Source of the DNA: Pseudothauera lacus
Lineage (GTDB): Bacteria > Pseudomonadota > Gammaproteobacteria > Burkholderiales > Rhodocyclaceae
Assembly (NCBI RefSeq): GCF_003034845.1
Contig: NZ_PZKC01000003.1
Coordinates: forward strand, 1-64,000
Reading direction: 5' to 3'
DNA length: 64,000 nucleotides
The notes beneath the pieces are model-generated. The model was not told the origin of the DNA. It did no database searches and worked only from the letters and a program-made list of their open reading frames with translations. Below are positions 8,984 through 17,963 of the stretch, piece by piece. The translations under genes and the position numbers were made by a program. The stretch's first letter is position 1. Every line of letters starts with the position of its first letter.

Positions 8984-9022
8984 GATGAATGGCGGGTGAG
9001 GCTTCCACACCCGCCATTCATC
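8984..9022. terminator. Large inverted repeat after grxD
   Basis: A perfect 15-bp inverted repeat (8984-8998 with 9008-9022) around a 9-base loop. It follows the grxD stop by 6 bases and separates that operon from the pilin operon. No T-tract follows, so termination efficiency is uncertain. Confidence 0.6.
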
Positions 9023-9034
9023 CACCGCCGGCGC

Positions 9035-9043
9035 GCGTTCGTC
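9035..9043 (+). promoter_or_regulatory. AlgR-box-like sequence upstream of fimT
   Basis: GCGTTCGTC matches eight of nine positions of the AlgR binding consensus CCGTTCGTC known from Pseudomonas aeruginosa. It lies 64 bases upstream of the fimT start. A -10-like TAGAAT follows at 9075-9080. An AlgR homologue is encoded at 21307-22083. A nine-base match can arise by chance. Confidence 0.4.
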
Positions 9044-9106
9044 GCACCCACCGCCGCATGCCGTGCGCACTGTCTAGAATGTCATCAGGCTCCACTCAAT
9101 GGTGAC

Positions 9107-9721
9107 ATGGCAGACATGCCTTCATATTCCACTCCAAGGCCTCCCACTCCAAGGCATCCCACTCCAGGGCGTTCCGGCGGCTTCACGCTCATCGAGCTGA
9201 TGATCGCGGTTGCCGTACTGGGCATCCTCGCCGCGATTGCGGTGCCCAACATGCAGGCCATGCTGGTCAGCAACCGCCTCACCGGGCAGACCAACGAGCT
9301 GCTTGCCGCGCTGCAGCTGGCCCGCAGTGAAGCCATCCGCCTCAATGCGCCGGTGAGCTTCTGTCGCGCCGACAACCCGGGGGACGCGGTCTGCTCGGCC
9401 GTCGATGACCCCTGGGAAAACTGGATCGTCGTCGCCCCCGGCCTGGCCAACCCGCTGCTCAGAAGCGGCACCATCGACAACCGCCTGACCGTGGAGACCT
9501 CTCCCGCGGTGGGTACCGTCCTCACCTTTGGCGCCGATTCGCTGGCCCGCAATGCGGGGCAGCCCATCGTCGGCCGCCTGCGTATCTGCGCGCCGGTAAA
9601 CAACCCCCCGCAGAACAGCCGTAATCTCAACGTCCGCGGCGGCGGCAGCCGCATGGAGACCGAACGTGTTGAAACAGCGATTGTCCTCAACGCCTGCACC
9701 GGTGCAGTCGCCAACCCCTGA
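9107..9721 (+). CDS. fimT: Minor type IV pilin, FimT/FimU (GspH) family
   Basis: First gene of a minor-pilin operon; minor pilins prime assembly of the type IV pilus. It has 204 residues. The prepilin peptidase site is G/FTLIELMIAV with Glu at +5, followed by the hydrophobic helix AVLGILAAIAVPN. The leader before cleavage is unusually long (about 25 residues) and Pro/Thr-rich, because of a 15-bp tandem repeat in the DNA. The C-terminal part carries cysteines typical of GspH-fold pilins. The start may be ATG 9107 or ATG 9116; neither has a strong ribosome site. It overlaps pilV by 56 bases. Confidence 0.88.
   Translation: MADMPSYSTPRPPTPRHPTPGRSGGFTLIELMIAVAVLGILAAIAVPNMQAMLVSNRLTGQTNELLAALQLARSEAIRLNAPVSFCRADNPGDAVCSAVDDPWENWIVVAPGLANPLLRSGTIDNRLTVETSPAVGTVLTFGADSLARNAGQPIVGRLRICAPVNNPPQNSRNLNVRGGGSRMETERVETAIVLNACTGAVANP
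9129..9173 (+). repeat. Three 15-bp tandem repeats in the fimT leader
   Basis: Three imperfect copies of a 15-base unit beginning CCACTCCAAGGC start at 9129, 9144 and 9159. They encode TPRPP, TPRHP and TPGRS just before the prepilin cleavage site. The unit is a multiple of three, so copy-number change would alter leader length without a frameshift. Confidence 0.8.
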
Positions 9722-10181
9722 CAGGGGCGCGCGGGCGGCCACTTGCCAGCGTGGTGTCGGCCTGCTGGAAGTGCTCATTGCCCTGGTCATCCTGTCCATC
9801 GGCCTGCTCGGCATGGCCGCCCTGCAGGCCAGCTCCCTGCGCAACAATCAAAGCGCCAGCGAGCGCAGTCTGGCGGTAATGGTCAATCATTCGATCATCG
9901 ACGCCATGCGGGCAAACCTCGGCCCGGCACGGGCGGGGGATTACAACATCGCCTTTCCCGGCCCCGCAGCGTGCTGGGCCGCACCCGGCAACGCATCTCA
10001 GGCCGATGCCGACCGCACTGCCTGGCTCGGCGTGCTGGAGCAGCATCTTGGCCAGGATGCGTGCGGATCGATCAACTGCGACGCGGCCACCGGCGTCTGC
10101 ACCGTCGAGAGTCGCTGGAACGACAGTCGCGCCACTGGCGGCAACGCCCAGATGATTCTGCAGACCCAGGTACGGCTATGA
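9666..10181 (+). CDS. pilV: Minor type IV pilin PilV
   Basis: A 171-residue minor prepilin. The peptidase site is G/VGLLEVLIALVILSIGLLG with Glu +5, after a leader of about 30 residues. The hydrophobic helix is followed by AALQASSLRNNQSASERS, typical of PilV. A GTG at 9666 or TTG at 9669 is the likely start; both lie inside fimT, so translation is probably coupled. It ends in an ATGA overlap with pilW. Confidence 0.87.
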   Translation: MLKQRLSSTPAPVQSPTPDRGARAATCQRGVGLLEVLIALVILSIGLLGMAALQASSLRNNQSASERSLAVMVNHSIIDAMRANLGPARAGDYNIAFPGPAACWAAPGNASQADADRTAWLGVLEQHLGQDACGSINCDAATGVCTVESRWNDSRATGGNAQMILQTQVRL

Positions 10182-11194
10182 ACATGCCAATCTCCGTTTC
10201 CTCGTCCCGCCCGCAGGCAACCGGGCAGCGCGGCCTCACCCTGGTCGAGCTGATGATCGCCATGCTGCTGGGCCTGATCATCCTTGGCGCAGTGGTCAGC
10301 GTCTTCCTCGCCAACCGGGTGAGTTACAACGCCGGCGAGAACCTCGGCCGCGTGCAGGAAAACGCCCGCCTCGCCTTCGACCTGATGGCGCGCGACATCC
10401 GCGAGGCGGGTGGCAGTGGCTGCGGTGAGAACCTCACCGAGGTCAATGTGCTCAACGGCGCCAACGCTGCCTGGTGGATGACCTACGCTGGGGGCTCAGC
10501 GTACGGCGTTGTGGCTTTCGATAATGCTGTGGCTTACCCATTTCGTGGTTTCGGCGTTGGCGAGCGGGATCGTGCTGCCGGGACCCATGCCATTCACATG
10601 AGCTACGCCGCAGGGCAGGGCAGCGTGGTGACGGCTCACGACTTTGCCGGAACGACCTTGACGCTGGATGCCAATGTCGACGGCATCGGCACGGCGGATA
10701 TCGCTGCTGTCTGTGACTTTGCCCGCTACAGCATCTTCCGCGTGACCAGCGTAGGCGGTGCCGGGAATACCGATATCGGACATGCCTCAGGTGGAGGCGA
10801 CGACGAGGAGAACGGCACCTCGGATATCGGCACCTATGCCATCAACGCCGCCCTCTACCGCTACAACTCGGTAGGCTGGTACGTCGGTTGCAACAACCGC
10901 GTGCCCTGCGATCAGCAGGGCGGGCGCTCGCTTTACCGTGTCGCGCTGGTGAATGCGCTACCTGCGGCGGACGAGTTGATCGAAGGGGTCGACGACATGC
11001 AACTCGAATTCATGGTGCAGGGCGCGAACCAATACGTTGCGCCTGCTGCCGTCGTCAACTGGGCAACGGTCACCGCCGTGCGCATCACTCTCGATCTGGT
11101 CGGCCCCGATGCCGGGGTGACGACCGGCGCAGCGGCAGACCGCCTTACCCGCCGTGTCACCCAGACCGTCGCCATCAGGAACCGCGTGTCATGA
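10178..11194 (+). CDS. pilW: Minor type IV pilin PilW
   Basis: A 338-residue minor prepilin, the usual large size of PilW. The cleavage site is G/LTLVELMIAMLLGLIILG, with a leader of about 18 residues. The ENARLAFDLMARDIREAGGSGCG stretch after the helix is characteristic of PilW/GspJ-like pilins. It overlaps pilV and pilX by 4 bases each, which fits a tightly coupled operon. Confidence 0.9.
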   Translation: MNMPISVSSSRPQATGQRGLTLVELMIAMLLGLIILGAVVSVFLANRVSYNAGENLGRVQENARLAFDLMARDIREAGGSGCGENLTEVNVLNGANAAWWMTYAGGSAYGVVAFDNAVAYPFRGFGVGERDRAAGTHAIHMSYAAGQGSVVTAHDFAGTTLTLDANVDGIGTADIAAVCDFARYSIFRVTSVGGAGNTDIGHASGGGDDEENGTSDIGTYAINAALYRYNSVGWYVGCNNRVPCDQQGGRSLYRVALVNALPAADELIEGVDDMQLEFMVQGANQYVAPAAVVNWATVTAVRITLDLVGPDAGVTTGAAADRLTRRVTQTVAIRNRVS

Positions 11195-11769
11195 ACTCCC
11201 GCTTCCTTACCCCCTCGCGCCAGCGCGGCATCGCGCTGATCGTCGCCCTGCTGCTGCTGGTGGTGATTTCGCTGGTTGGTCTGTCCAGCATCCGCAACAC
11301 CACCCTGCAGGAGCGCATGAGCGCCAACCTCTACGACCGCGACCTGGCCTTCCAGGTTGCCGAATCTGCGCTGCGTGCGGCGGAAGCGGCGATTGAGGCG
11401 AATCCTGAAGATCTCGTCGCCCTCAACGGCATCGACTGCCGCGTCAGCGCAGCGGCCTGCCCCATCGTGCCGGCCACCGCCTGGGCCAACGACAACACCA
11501 ACTGGACCAACGTGCCGGCAGCCTTTCAGGTTTCCGCCGGACTCGTCCAGGGGGTGCCGCAGTACCACATCGCCTGGATAGGCTTCGACAGCGGTGAGGA
11601 TGAAACCACCGGCTGGGAAAGTGCCGAGTGCCAGCAGCGCGCCTGCCCGCCGCCCATCGTCCGTCCGCCCGCCAATTTCTACCGCGTCACCGTGCGCAGC
11701 GCCAATCCCGGCGCCGTGGACGGCCGTGCCATCGTCGTGCTGCAAACCGTGGTGCGCGTCAACATCTGA
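11191..11769 (+). CDS. pilX: Minor type IV pilin-associated protein PilX
   Basis: A 192-residue PilX/GspK-like protein. The N-terminus RQRGIALIVALLLLVVISL is the membrane helix; it lacks Glu at +5, as is usual in this family, and is followed by the PilX signature QERMSANLYDRDLAFQVAE. With PilV, PilW and PilY1 it is thought to form the complex that caps and primes pili. It starts inside the end of pilW. Confidence 0.88.
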   Translation: MNSRFLTPSRQRGIALIVALLLLVVISLVGLSSIRNTTLQERMSANLYDRDLAFQVAESALRAAEAAIEANPEDLVALNGIDCRVSAAACPIVPATAWANDNTNWTNVPAAFQVSAGLVQGVPQYHIAWIGFDSGEDETTGWESAECQQRACPPPIVRPPANFYRVTVRSANPGAVDGRAIVVLQTVVRVNI

Positions 11770-11807
11770 CGGGCATCGCCTCAACCTGAAGTTCGGGGGG
11801 TTCCATC

Positions 11808-14800
11808 ATGTCACCCATATCCGTCACCACTCTCTGCCCGGCCGCCATCCGCCGTGCGGCGCTCAGCCTGTGTGCGACCTTCGTCGCGCTGCTCTCGGCC
11901 AGCGCTTCCTACGCCACAGTGGCCATCGACCAGATGCCGCTGGTGGTGCCGCAGCCCATTCCGCCGAACATCATGTTCATTCTTGATGACTCGGGGTCGA
12001 TGGACTGGAATTACATGCCGGATTCGGTTCCGTCGATGACGTCAGGGCCGAATATTCGTTATACGGCCTATCCAATCAACACGCTTTACTACAACCCCCA
12101 CATCACCTATCAGCCGTGGGTAGTTCCTTCTGGCATGACGCCTTACAGTGAACCCCTGCCGAGTAGTGTCTCCGGGGGAACCACAGCCAGCAAGCGTTTT
12201 CTGACGGGCTCAGTGGATCTGACCACGCAGAATCGTTGCTTTCACGTCCCTAAAGAGCCTAATAATCCTAGCTTCAACCTGCGTAATGGTAACAACTATT
12301 ACCGCTGGCGCCTGAATTCAGATGGTACGGCCAACCGTTGCGATGCGCGCGCAGTCGCGTTCTGTATGGATTGCACGAACGACACAAGTGGTACGGGTGG
12401 GGGATGCGACGATAATAGCGGTTGTGTTGCGGTGGCCAGCTTCAGCTGGGATTTGCCTAACGGGACGACGATTACCCGTACTATTGCCGAAGAACGGCAA
12501 AACTATGCGAACTGGTATCACTTTTACCGAACCCGGATGAAGATGGCGAAGGCTGGGGTTAGCCGCGCCTTTGTTGGATTGGGCGAGGATTTTCGCGTTG
12601 GGTTCCGCACTATTCATAATCGGACTGCGCTCGACATTCCTGTGGGTAATGATAATGGTTTGTTTTCGGGGGATAATCGCCAGACTTGGTTCTCAAGGCT
12701 TTTTGGGGCAACAGCGGGTGGCGGTACACCGCTGCGCCGGGCGTTGGAGGCAACCGGAAACTACTACATGCGTTCCGACGCCAATGGACCCTATGGCCCG
12801 GAGTCGGGCAGTGCCCAGCTGTCCTGCCGCCGTAATTTTGCCATCCTGACCACCGATGGCTATTGGAACGGTTCTGATCCGGTCTCGGCGGATGTTGCCG
12901 CGAACAACGACAATCTAGCGGGGCCGGAAATTGAACATCCGGACGGAACGGTCTTCCAGTACCAACCGGAGCGCCCTTTTCTCGACAGCCAGGCTCGTAC
13001 CTTGGCGGATGTGGCGATGTATTACTGGAAGCACGATTTGCGTACGGAGGAATACATGCGTAACAACGTGCCGGTCAGCGCCGGAAACCCGGCGTTCTGG
13101 CAGCATATGGTTACATTCGGTATTTCCATTGGCTTGCGTGGAACCCTTGATCCCGATACTGCCTTGGATGAGATTGCCGCTGGAACAAGGGACTGGCCTG
13201 ATCCGCACAGTGGAAGCGCCGATCGGAAGATTGACGACCTCTGGCATGCCGCGGTCAATTCTCGGGGCGAGTTCATTGTGGCGGCTAACCCCGCCGCTCT
13301 GGAAGAGGGGCTAACGAATGCCCTGAAAGCCATCGAGGGCTTGGGTGGCTCCGGCGCGGGATTGAACATTTCCGACGAGAGTATTGCCGGCTCGCTGGTC
13401 TTTCAGACGCTGTATTACAGCGGCAACTGGCACGGCGATGTACAGGCTTTCAGTTTCAATACCTCCACCGGCACCATCGGAGCCACCCCGGAGTGGTCGG
13501 CGCTGGAAGAGCTTCCGGCCCACAATCTGCGCAATATCCGCGTCAATACCGGCACCGCGCTGCGGGCGTTGACCTGGGCCAATCTGACCGCAACTCAGCA
13601 GGCGGCGCTTGGGAATTCTGTCGATGTGATGAACTACATCCGCGGCGCCCGCGACAAGGAAATCGCCCAGGGCGGCACCCTGCGTGATCGTGAGCAGGTT
13701 CTGGGGTCCTTCATCAACTCGCGCTCGGAGTACGTCGGGGCGCCCAGTGACGCACTCTTCGAGGGCCGCACCTTCCTTGGGGCAACGAGCTACCCGGCGT
13801 TCGCTACGGCCAATTCGGCCCGTCCCGCGGTGCTGTTCGCCGGTGGAAACGATGGCATGCTGCACGCGTTCCGGGTCACGGACAAGCTCGATGACGCAAG
13901 CAATGTCGTCGAACGGGCGGGGACCGAGATGTTCGCCTTCGTTCCTGCGGCGGCGTTCGACTCAGGCCTGGGTACGATTGCCGATCCTGCCTTCGAGCAC
14001 CGTTATTTTGTCGATGGGCGCATGGCCACGGGGCAGGTGTACTCGGCTACGCCGTCGTCGCCGGTACTGGCCTGGCGTACGGTGCTGATCGGTACCATGG
14101 GGCGCGGCGCGCGCGCGGTGTACGCTCTGGACATTACCGATCCGGAGAATATCCAGTTGCTGTGGGAAAAGACTGCTGCGCAGATTCCGGAGCTTGGCAA
14201 TGTCATCGGTGATCCGGTGATCGCGCAGATCGCCGATGGCGACTGGCGGGTACTGTTGCCCAACGGCCCGAACGGCAGCGACGGCGAGTCGGCCCTGGTG
14301 ATGATCAAGATCGGCGATGGCGCGGTGGACGTCATCCCCACCGGCGCGACGGGCAACAACGGTCTTACGGGGATTACTGCTGGCGATACGAATGGCAACG
14401 GGTTTGTCGATACCGTCTATGGCGGCGATCTGCTTGGCAACGTCTGGCGCTTCACCGATCTGGACTCCACGCAGTCCCTCGGCTTGCTGTTCACCGCCAG
14501 GAATGCTGCCAATCAGGTGCAGCCGATCAGCGCTGCCCCGTACGTGGCTGTGCAGCCGGTGACGCTGAAGCGCTGGGTGTTCTTCGGTACCGGGCGGTAC
14601 CTCAACCAGGCCGACCTCACTGACACTACCGTGCAGTCCTGGTATGGGCTGATCGACAGCGGCACCACGATCACCGATCGTGCTACTGAGCTTGTGCAGC
14701 GTACGATACAGGCCGATGGTGAGACAGAGGCGAGTTCGGGCGCCGACATGGAAGGCAAGCAGGGCTGGTATGTGGACTTTGTCGAGAGCGGCGCCCGCAT

Positions 14801-15134
14801 GCTGGTATCCAATCGGATCATGCTGGGCGGACTGTTCGGGACGGTGCGTATTCCCGACTCTTCCGATCCCTGCGAACCGGAGGGCACCGGCTTTACTCTG
14901 GCGATAAGCCCCTTCTCCGGCGCGCGTCTGACCAATCCCATGTTCCTCAGCGGGCGCTCCATCGTTCGCCATACCAGCGGCCCCAACGAAATGCTCTTCT
15001 ATACCAACGAGGAAGGCGAGACCTTCATGCTGGGTACGTATGACAGTGCTGCACGGGAGAGCTTCCGGCTGAATAACCCTCCGGGTGGGGGCGGTGTTGC
15101 AGGTTGGTCGTCCTGGCGTGAGATCGTGCGCTGA
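11808..15134 (+). CDS. pilY1: Type IV pilus tip adhesin PilY1
   Basis: A 1108-residue secreted protein that in Pseudomonas acts in pilus biogenesis, adhesion and surface sensing. The signal peptide probably ends near residue 36 (ASASYA). A von Willebrand A-like domain follows, with metal-site motif DDSGSM (60-65). The C-terminal part is a PilY1 beta-propeller with the calcium loop DTNGNGFVD at 860-868, matching the position of the functional calcium site in P. aeruginosa PilY1. The start at 11808 follows a GGGGGG purine stretch. Bases about 12000-13250, coding for the N-terminal half, are visibly poorer in GC than the rest, suggesting recombination or transfer of this domain. Confidence 0.92.
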   Translation: MSPISVTTLCPAAIRRAALSLCATFVALLSASASYATVAIDQMPLVVPQPIPPNIMFILDDSGSMDWNYMPDSVPSMTSGPNIRYTAYPINTLYYNPHITYQPWVVPSGMTPYSEPLPSSVSGGTTASKRFLTGSVDLTTQNRCFHVPKEPNNPSFNLRNGNNYYRWRLNSDGTANRCDARAVAFCMDCTNDTSGTGGGCDDNSGCVAVASFSWDLPNGTTITRTIAEERQNYANWYHFYRTRMKMAKAGVSRAFVGLGEDFRVGFRTIHNRTALDIPVGNDNGLFSGDNRQTWFSRLFGATAGGGTPLRRALEATGNYYMRSDANGPYGPESGSAQLSCRRNFAILTTDGYWNGSDPVSADVAANNDNLAGPEIEHPDGTVFQYQPERPFLDSQARTLADVAMYYWKHDLRTEEYMRNNVPVSAGNPAFWQHMVTFGISIGLRGTLDPDTALDEIAAGTRDWPDPHSGSADRKIDDLWHAAVNSRGEFIVAANPAALEEGLTNALKAIEGLGGSGAGLNISDESIAGSLVFQTLYYSGNWHGDVQAFSFNTSTGTIGATPEWSALEELPAHNLRNIRVNTGTALRALTWANLTATQQAALGNSVDVMNYIRGARDKEIAQGGTLRDREQVLGSFINSRSEYVGAPSDALFEGRTFLGATSYPAFATANSARPAVLFAGGNDGMLHAFRVTDKLDDASNVVERAGTEMFAFVPAAAFDSGLGTIADPAFEHRYFVDGRMATGQVYSATPSSPVLAWRTVLIGTMGRGARAVYALDITDPENIQLLWEKTAAQIPELGNVIGDPVIAQIADGDWRVLLPNGPNGSDGESALVMIKIGDGAVDVIPTGATGNNGLTGITAGDTNGNGFVDTVYGGDLLGNVWRFTDLDSTQSLGLLFTARNAANQVQPISAAPYVAVQPVTLKRWVFFGTGRYLNQADLTDTTVQSWYGLIDSGTTITDRATELVQRTIQADGETEASSGADMEGKQGWYVDFVESGARMLVSNRIMLGGLFGTVRIPDSSDPCEPEGTGFTLAISPFSGARLTNPMFLSGRSIVRHTSGPNEMLFYTNEEGETFMLGTYDSAARESFRLNNPPGGGGVAGWSSWREIVR

Positions 15135-15153
15135 CGACGGAGTGCTGATTCAG

Positions 15154-15178
15154 GGGCCTGCATGTGCAGGCCCTTCTT
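15154..15178 (+). terminator. Terminator-like hairpin after pilY1
   Basis: An 8-bp GGGCCTGC/GCAGGCCC stem with loop ATGT, followed by TTCTT. It lies between pilY1 and pilE and may reduce transcription into pilE, setting pilin stoichiometry. Confidence 0.55.
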
Positions 15179-15192
15179 CACAGGATACGGAA

Positions 15193-15633
15193 ATGAAGCG
15201 TGCGCGCGGTTTTACCCTGATCGAGATGATGATCGTCGTCGCCATCATTGCCTTGCTGGCGTCGATCGCGATCCCCAATTACAACGAGTACATCACCAAG
15301 AGCCGCCGCGGCCAGGCCAAGGCCTGCCTGCAGGAAATGGCGCAGTTCATGGAGCGCTTCTACACCACCAACATGCGCTATGACCAGACTCCGGCGGCGG
15401 TCGCGGTCGCCTTGCCGGCAGGGGGGTGTCGTACGGAAAGCAACCTCGCCACTTTTTACACCATCGAACTTGACCCGGCGTTTACTGCGCCGCGAACCTT
15501 CCGTCTTGAGGCGGTGCCGCAGGGCGTGCAACTGGCCCGGGACGGCAACGTCGGCGGTTGCGGTACCCTGCGCATCGACGAAACCGGCGCGCGCACCCGT
15601 ACCGGCGACAAGCCGATTACCGAGTGCTGGTAA
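15193..15633 (+). CDS. pilE: Type IV minor pilin PilE-like
   Basis: A 146-residue prepilin with a very short leader, [30 protein letters not shown], and Glu at +5. The C-terminal part has several cysteines, including C-terminal ECW, giving the disulfide-bounded region of this family. It resembles PilE/ComP-type minor pilins rather than the abundant major pilin. It follows pilY1 by 58 bases as in P. aeruginosa, has ribosome site AGGATACGG, and ends 11 bases from the convergent nucleotidyltransferase gene with no obvious terminator. Confidence 0.88.
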   Translation: MKRARGFTLIEMMIVVAIIALLASIAIPNYNEYITKSRRGQAKACLQEMAQFMERFYTTNMRYDQTPAAVAVALPAGGCRTESNLATFYTIELDPAFTAPRTFRLEAVPQGVQLARDGNVGGCGTLRIDETGARTRTGDKPITECW

Positions 15634-15644
15634 GAGGATGCAGG

Positions 15645-16742
15645 TCAGGGGGCGTTCTTGCCGTTGCCGCTGAGGCGCAGCAGCTTGCGGGTCAGGTGAG
15701 CGACCAGCAGCCTTGCCGGCATGCGCAGCCAGTGTCCGCGGAGATAGAGCAGGGCGCTGGCTGAGCCCAGGCTGCGGCTGCGCATACTGGGGTGGTGGCC
15801 GCGGAAAGCGGCGTCGAACATCCAGTCCAGTGTGCCGGTAAAGGCGCGGATCTGCTTGTTGCGGGCCAGTTCAGCGTTGATAGCGGCGGCCGCCATCGAG
15901 CCCAGTTGGCGGTGCAGATGGCGAGCGGCGAGTGCCAGCGGGGCGATCAGATCCAGCGTTGCAGCGCGCTCGCAGAGCGCGGCAGCAAAGCCGTCGGCGT
16001 CCTGTGCGGAGCCCGAACACAGCAGGTCATGCAGATCGACCAGGTTGCGCAGTGCCATGTCCGTTTCGCCTTCCGTGAACAGATGGGTTGCGGCATGGAG
16101 AAACTGGTCGGCTGTCGACAGCGTGGCCAGGCGGTCATCGGCTGGCAGGCCTTGTGCGTTCTCGAAGAGCTTTTCTGCCGGCGGGTGATAGCGCGCGGTG
16201 CGCGGGACAATGGTGTGGTGCACGTCGAGTGCGGTGCCGCGCAGGAGGTGCTGCAGTGGTGGCAGTTCATGCATCCAGCGGCGGTAGTAGGCCTGGTCGT
16301 AGTCGTCCCGCTTGCTGTGTATCCAGCCATTGACCGCGAGCAGTCTTTCCGCGTCGGGCAGGGTCGCTGCCGGCAGCAGGATGTCGATATCGCCGAAATG
16401 CCGCCAGTGCGCCCAGTCATGGCCCTGGATGACGTAGGCCGCGCCCTTGAGCAGGATCACCGGTACGCCGAGCGGGGCGAGTACGCGGGCGAGTTCCTCC
16501 ACTTCCCAGCGCAGGCAGGCGCAGCGGTGGGCGGCCAGATTCCTTTCCGCTGTCAGGGCATGGGCTGCACAGGGCGGCAGCGCGCTTTCGCCAATGCGCG
16601 CTGCGACGGCGCTCAGGCTGCGGCCGAGGACGGCGGCACTGCGCGCCTGGCCGACCAGCAGATGCCAGCCGGCGTCGTCGAGGGCAGCGGCCTCGGCGGG
16701 GTGTGCGAGCACGCGGTGGAGCAGGGGGCGGGGGGGGCTCAT
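15645..16742 (-). CDS. Nucleotidyltransferase-fold protein (PF14907 type) of the HprK-like cluster
   Basis: A 365-residue protein of the NTP_transf_5 type. Residues 97-100 (LLKG) and the acidic pair in FGDIDILLP (118-120) form the minimal nucleotidyltransferase active site; the rest is helical. Related enzymes occur in O-antigen and lasso-peptide clusters, where they modify phosphorylated products. It is the last of four same-strand genes, and its start overlaps the stop of the HprK-like gene by one base, so the two are coupled. The start at 16742 is preferred over an upstream in-frame Met because of this junction. Its substrate is unknown; attachment of a group to a phosphate placed by the neighbouring kinase is only inference. 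Confidence 0.8.
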   Translation of the reverse strand: MSPPRPLLHRVLAHPAEAAALDDAGWHLLVGQARSAAVLGRSLSAVAARIGESALPPCAAHALTAERNLAAHRCACLRWEVEELARVLAPLGVPVILLKGAAYVIQGHDWAHWRHFGDIDILLPAATLPDAERLLAVNGWIHSKRDDYDQAYYRRWMHELPPLQHLLRGTALDVHHTIVPRTARYHPPAEKLFENAQGLPADDRLATLSTADQFLHAATHLFTEGETDMALRNLVDLHDLLCSGSAQDADGFAAALCERAATLDLIAPLALAARHLHRQLGSMAAAAINAELARNKQIRAFTGTLDWMFDAAFRGHHPSMRSRSLGSASALLYLRGHWLRMPARLLVAHLTRKLLRLSGNGKNAP

Positions 16743-17644
16743 TATGCGGTGGCAAGCTGGCCGAAGAGGGCGATGGCTTCGTCCAGCGAGGCGTATTCGA
16801 GGCGGTAGCACTGTGCGGTATCGCAGAGGCCGGCGAGGGTGTCGAACGCCAGGGTGCCGATGCCGACCAGGTTGAAGCAGTTGCGCGCCAGCTCCGCCGT
16901 GGCCTCGGCGCGCACCAGGGGCTGCAGCGTGGTGGTGGCGCCCTGACGGTACTGCGGCAGGATCACCCAGGTGGGGCGTGCGGGGACGTGTGCGTGGTCG
17001 AGGGCGAGCGCAGGCGGGGCGAGGTGGGCGACGGTGCCCTTGATGGTGTCGAAGACCTCCGGGGTCAGGCGGGCGGCGGGGAAACGCTCGCGGATGATGG
17101 CGATGGAGGCGTTCTTGAGGCTTACCGGGCGCACGCAGGGGTGGATGGCCAGGCTGGTGGGGGCGATGAGGGCCAGTTCATCGGAGAGCAGGCGCCAGCC
17201 CGACAGCGCCAGTGCGGCGCACAGCGTGCTCTTGCCCGAGCCCGGCGGGGCGGGCAGCAGCACCGCGCGGTCGCGGTGGGCGAGTACCGCGCTGTGGCAC
17301 AGGGTGTAGTGGTGGGCGGTGGAGGTCACGCACCAGTTCATCGCCCATTCGAGCAATGGAAAGGCATGGGCGCTGGGCAGCACCTCGAAGGGGCGGGCGC
17401 CGTCGACTTCGATGCGGATCAGCGGACGCAGCCAGCGCCGCGGGCCGGAGACCGGTGCGATGTGGAGGTCGAAGTCGTAGGCGCCGTCTGCGGCAATGCT
17501 GTAGTCGGCGTAGGCCAGCCGCAGTGCCTGGTGAAGATGTGCGAGCGGGCTGCGCAGGCGGAAGCTGAATGGCGGCGTGTGCAGGATGAGGCCATCGTGC
17601 AGGCGGCCGGCGAGCGCGGCGGGGGACAGTTCAGCGAGCTTCAT
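16742..17644 (-). CDS. HPr kinase-related protein (HprK-related kinase A type)
   Basis: A 300-residue protein with a P-loop PPGSGKST at 133-140 preceded by a hydrophobic strand, as in the C-terminal kinase domain of HprK. A following LLSDELALI matches the HprK region after the Walker A helix. It lacks a canonical HprK N-terminal domain and no HPr gene lies nearby, so it is not the ordinary sugar-transport regulator. NCBIfam names a family of such kinases that pair with a small PqqD-like protein, which is exactly the arrangement here: the upstream PqqD-like gene overlaps it by 14 bases. In lasso-peptide clusters similar kinases phosphorylate the peptide. The target here is unknown. Confidence 0.82.
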   Translation of the reverse strand: MKLAELSPAALAGRLHDGLILHTPPFSFRLRSPLAHLHQALRLAYADYSIAADGAYDFDLHIAPVSGPRRWLRPLIRIEVDGARPFEVLPSAHAFPLLEWAMNWCVTSTAHHYTLCHSAVLAHRDRAVLLPAPPGSGKSTLCAALALSGWRLLSDELALIAPTSLAIHPCVRPVSLKNASIAIIRERFPAARLTPEVFDTIKGTVAHLAPPALALDHAHVPARPTWVILPQYRQGATTTLQPLVRAEATAELARNCFNLVGIGTLAFDTLAGLCDTAQCYRLEYASLDEAIALFGQLATA

Positions 17645-17948
17645 GGCTGTCCGGGCGCTCGATCAGGCGGGTTGAGGCGAGCAGTTCGTCGACGATGTGC
17701 TGGCAGTGCGTCAGGCAATCGTCGGTGCGCAGGGTGGTGTCGAGTGTGTGCAGACGTTCGGCGAGCTCAGCGATGCTGGCAGGGCCGTCCCGCAGTATCC
17801 TGAGGACGACACCGGCACCCGGGGTGAGGGCGAGGATGTCGCCGCTGTGCGGGTGAAAGGCAACGCAACTGTCGTCGTCATGGAAATGCACATGCCACTG
17901 CGGGCGCAGGGCAAACAGCGGGAGGGGTACTGCGGGTGGGGCGGTCAA
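17631..17948 (-). CDS. PqqD-like protein of the HprK-related kinase cluster
   Basis: A 105-residue PqqD-family protein. Such winged-helix proteins bind leader peptides in peptide-modification pathways. Seen are the FHPHSGDILALTPGAGVVLRIL stretch in pieces, with hydrophobic core and turn like PqqD, and a C-terminal helical region with HCQHIVDELLAS. It is the second gene of the cluster, 15 bases after the exported-protein gene, and overlaps the kinase gene. By family analogy it would present a peptide or protein substrate to the kinase. No pqqA, pqqE or radical SAM gene is near. Confidence 0.78.
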   Translation of the reverse strand: MTAPPAVPLPLFALRPQWHVHFHDDDSCVAFHPHSGDILALTPGAGVVLRILRDGPASIAELAERLHTLDTTLRTDDCLTHCQHIVDELLASTRLIERPDSHEAR

Positions 17949-17963
17949 GACCTGCGGAGGCTG

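Noticed and set aside
9129..9173. Tandem repeats considered as a CRISPR-like array
   Set aside because: Units are contiguous without spacers and lie inside a coding sequence.
16742..17644. Classical HPr kinase/phosphorylase controlling a PTS
   Set aside because: Lacks the typical HprK N-terminal domain, and no HPr, EIIA or rpoN-linked genes are near; the neighbours point to a different system.
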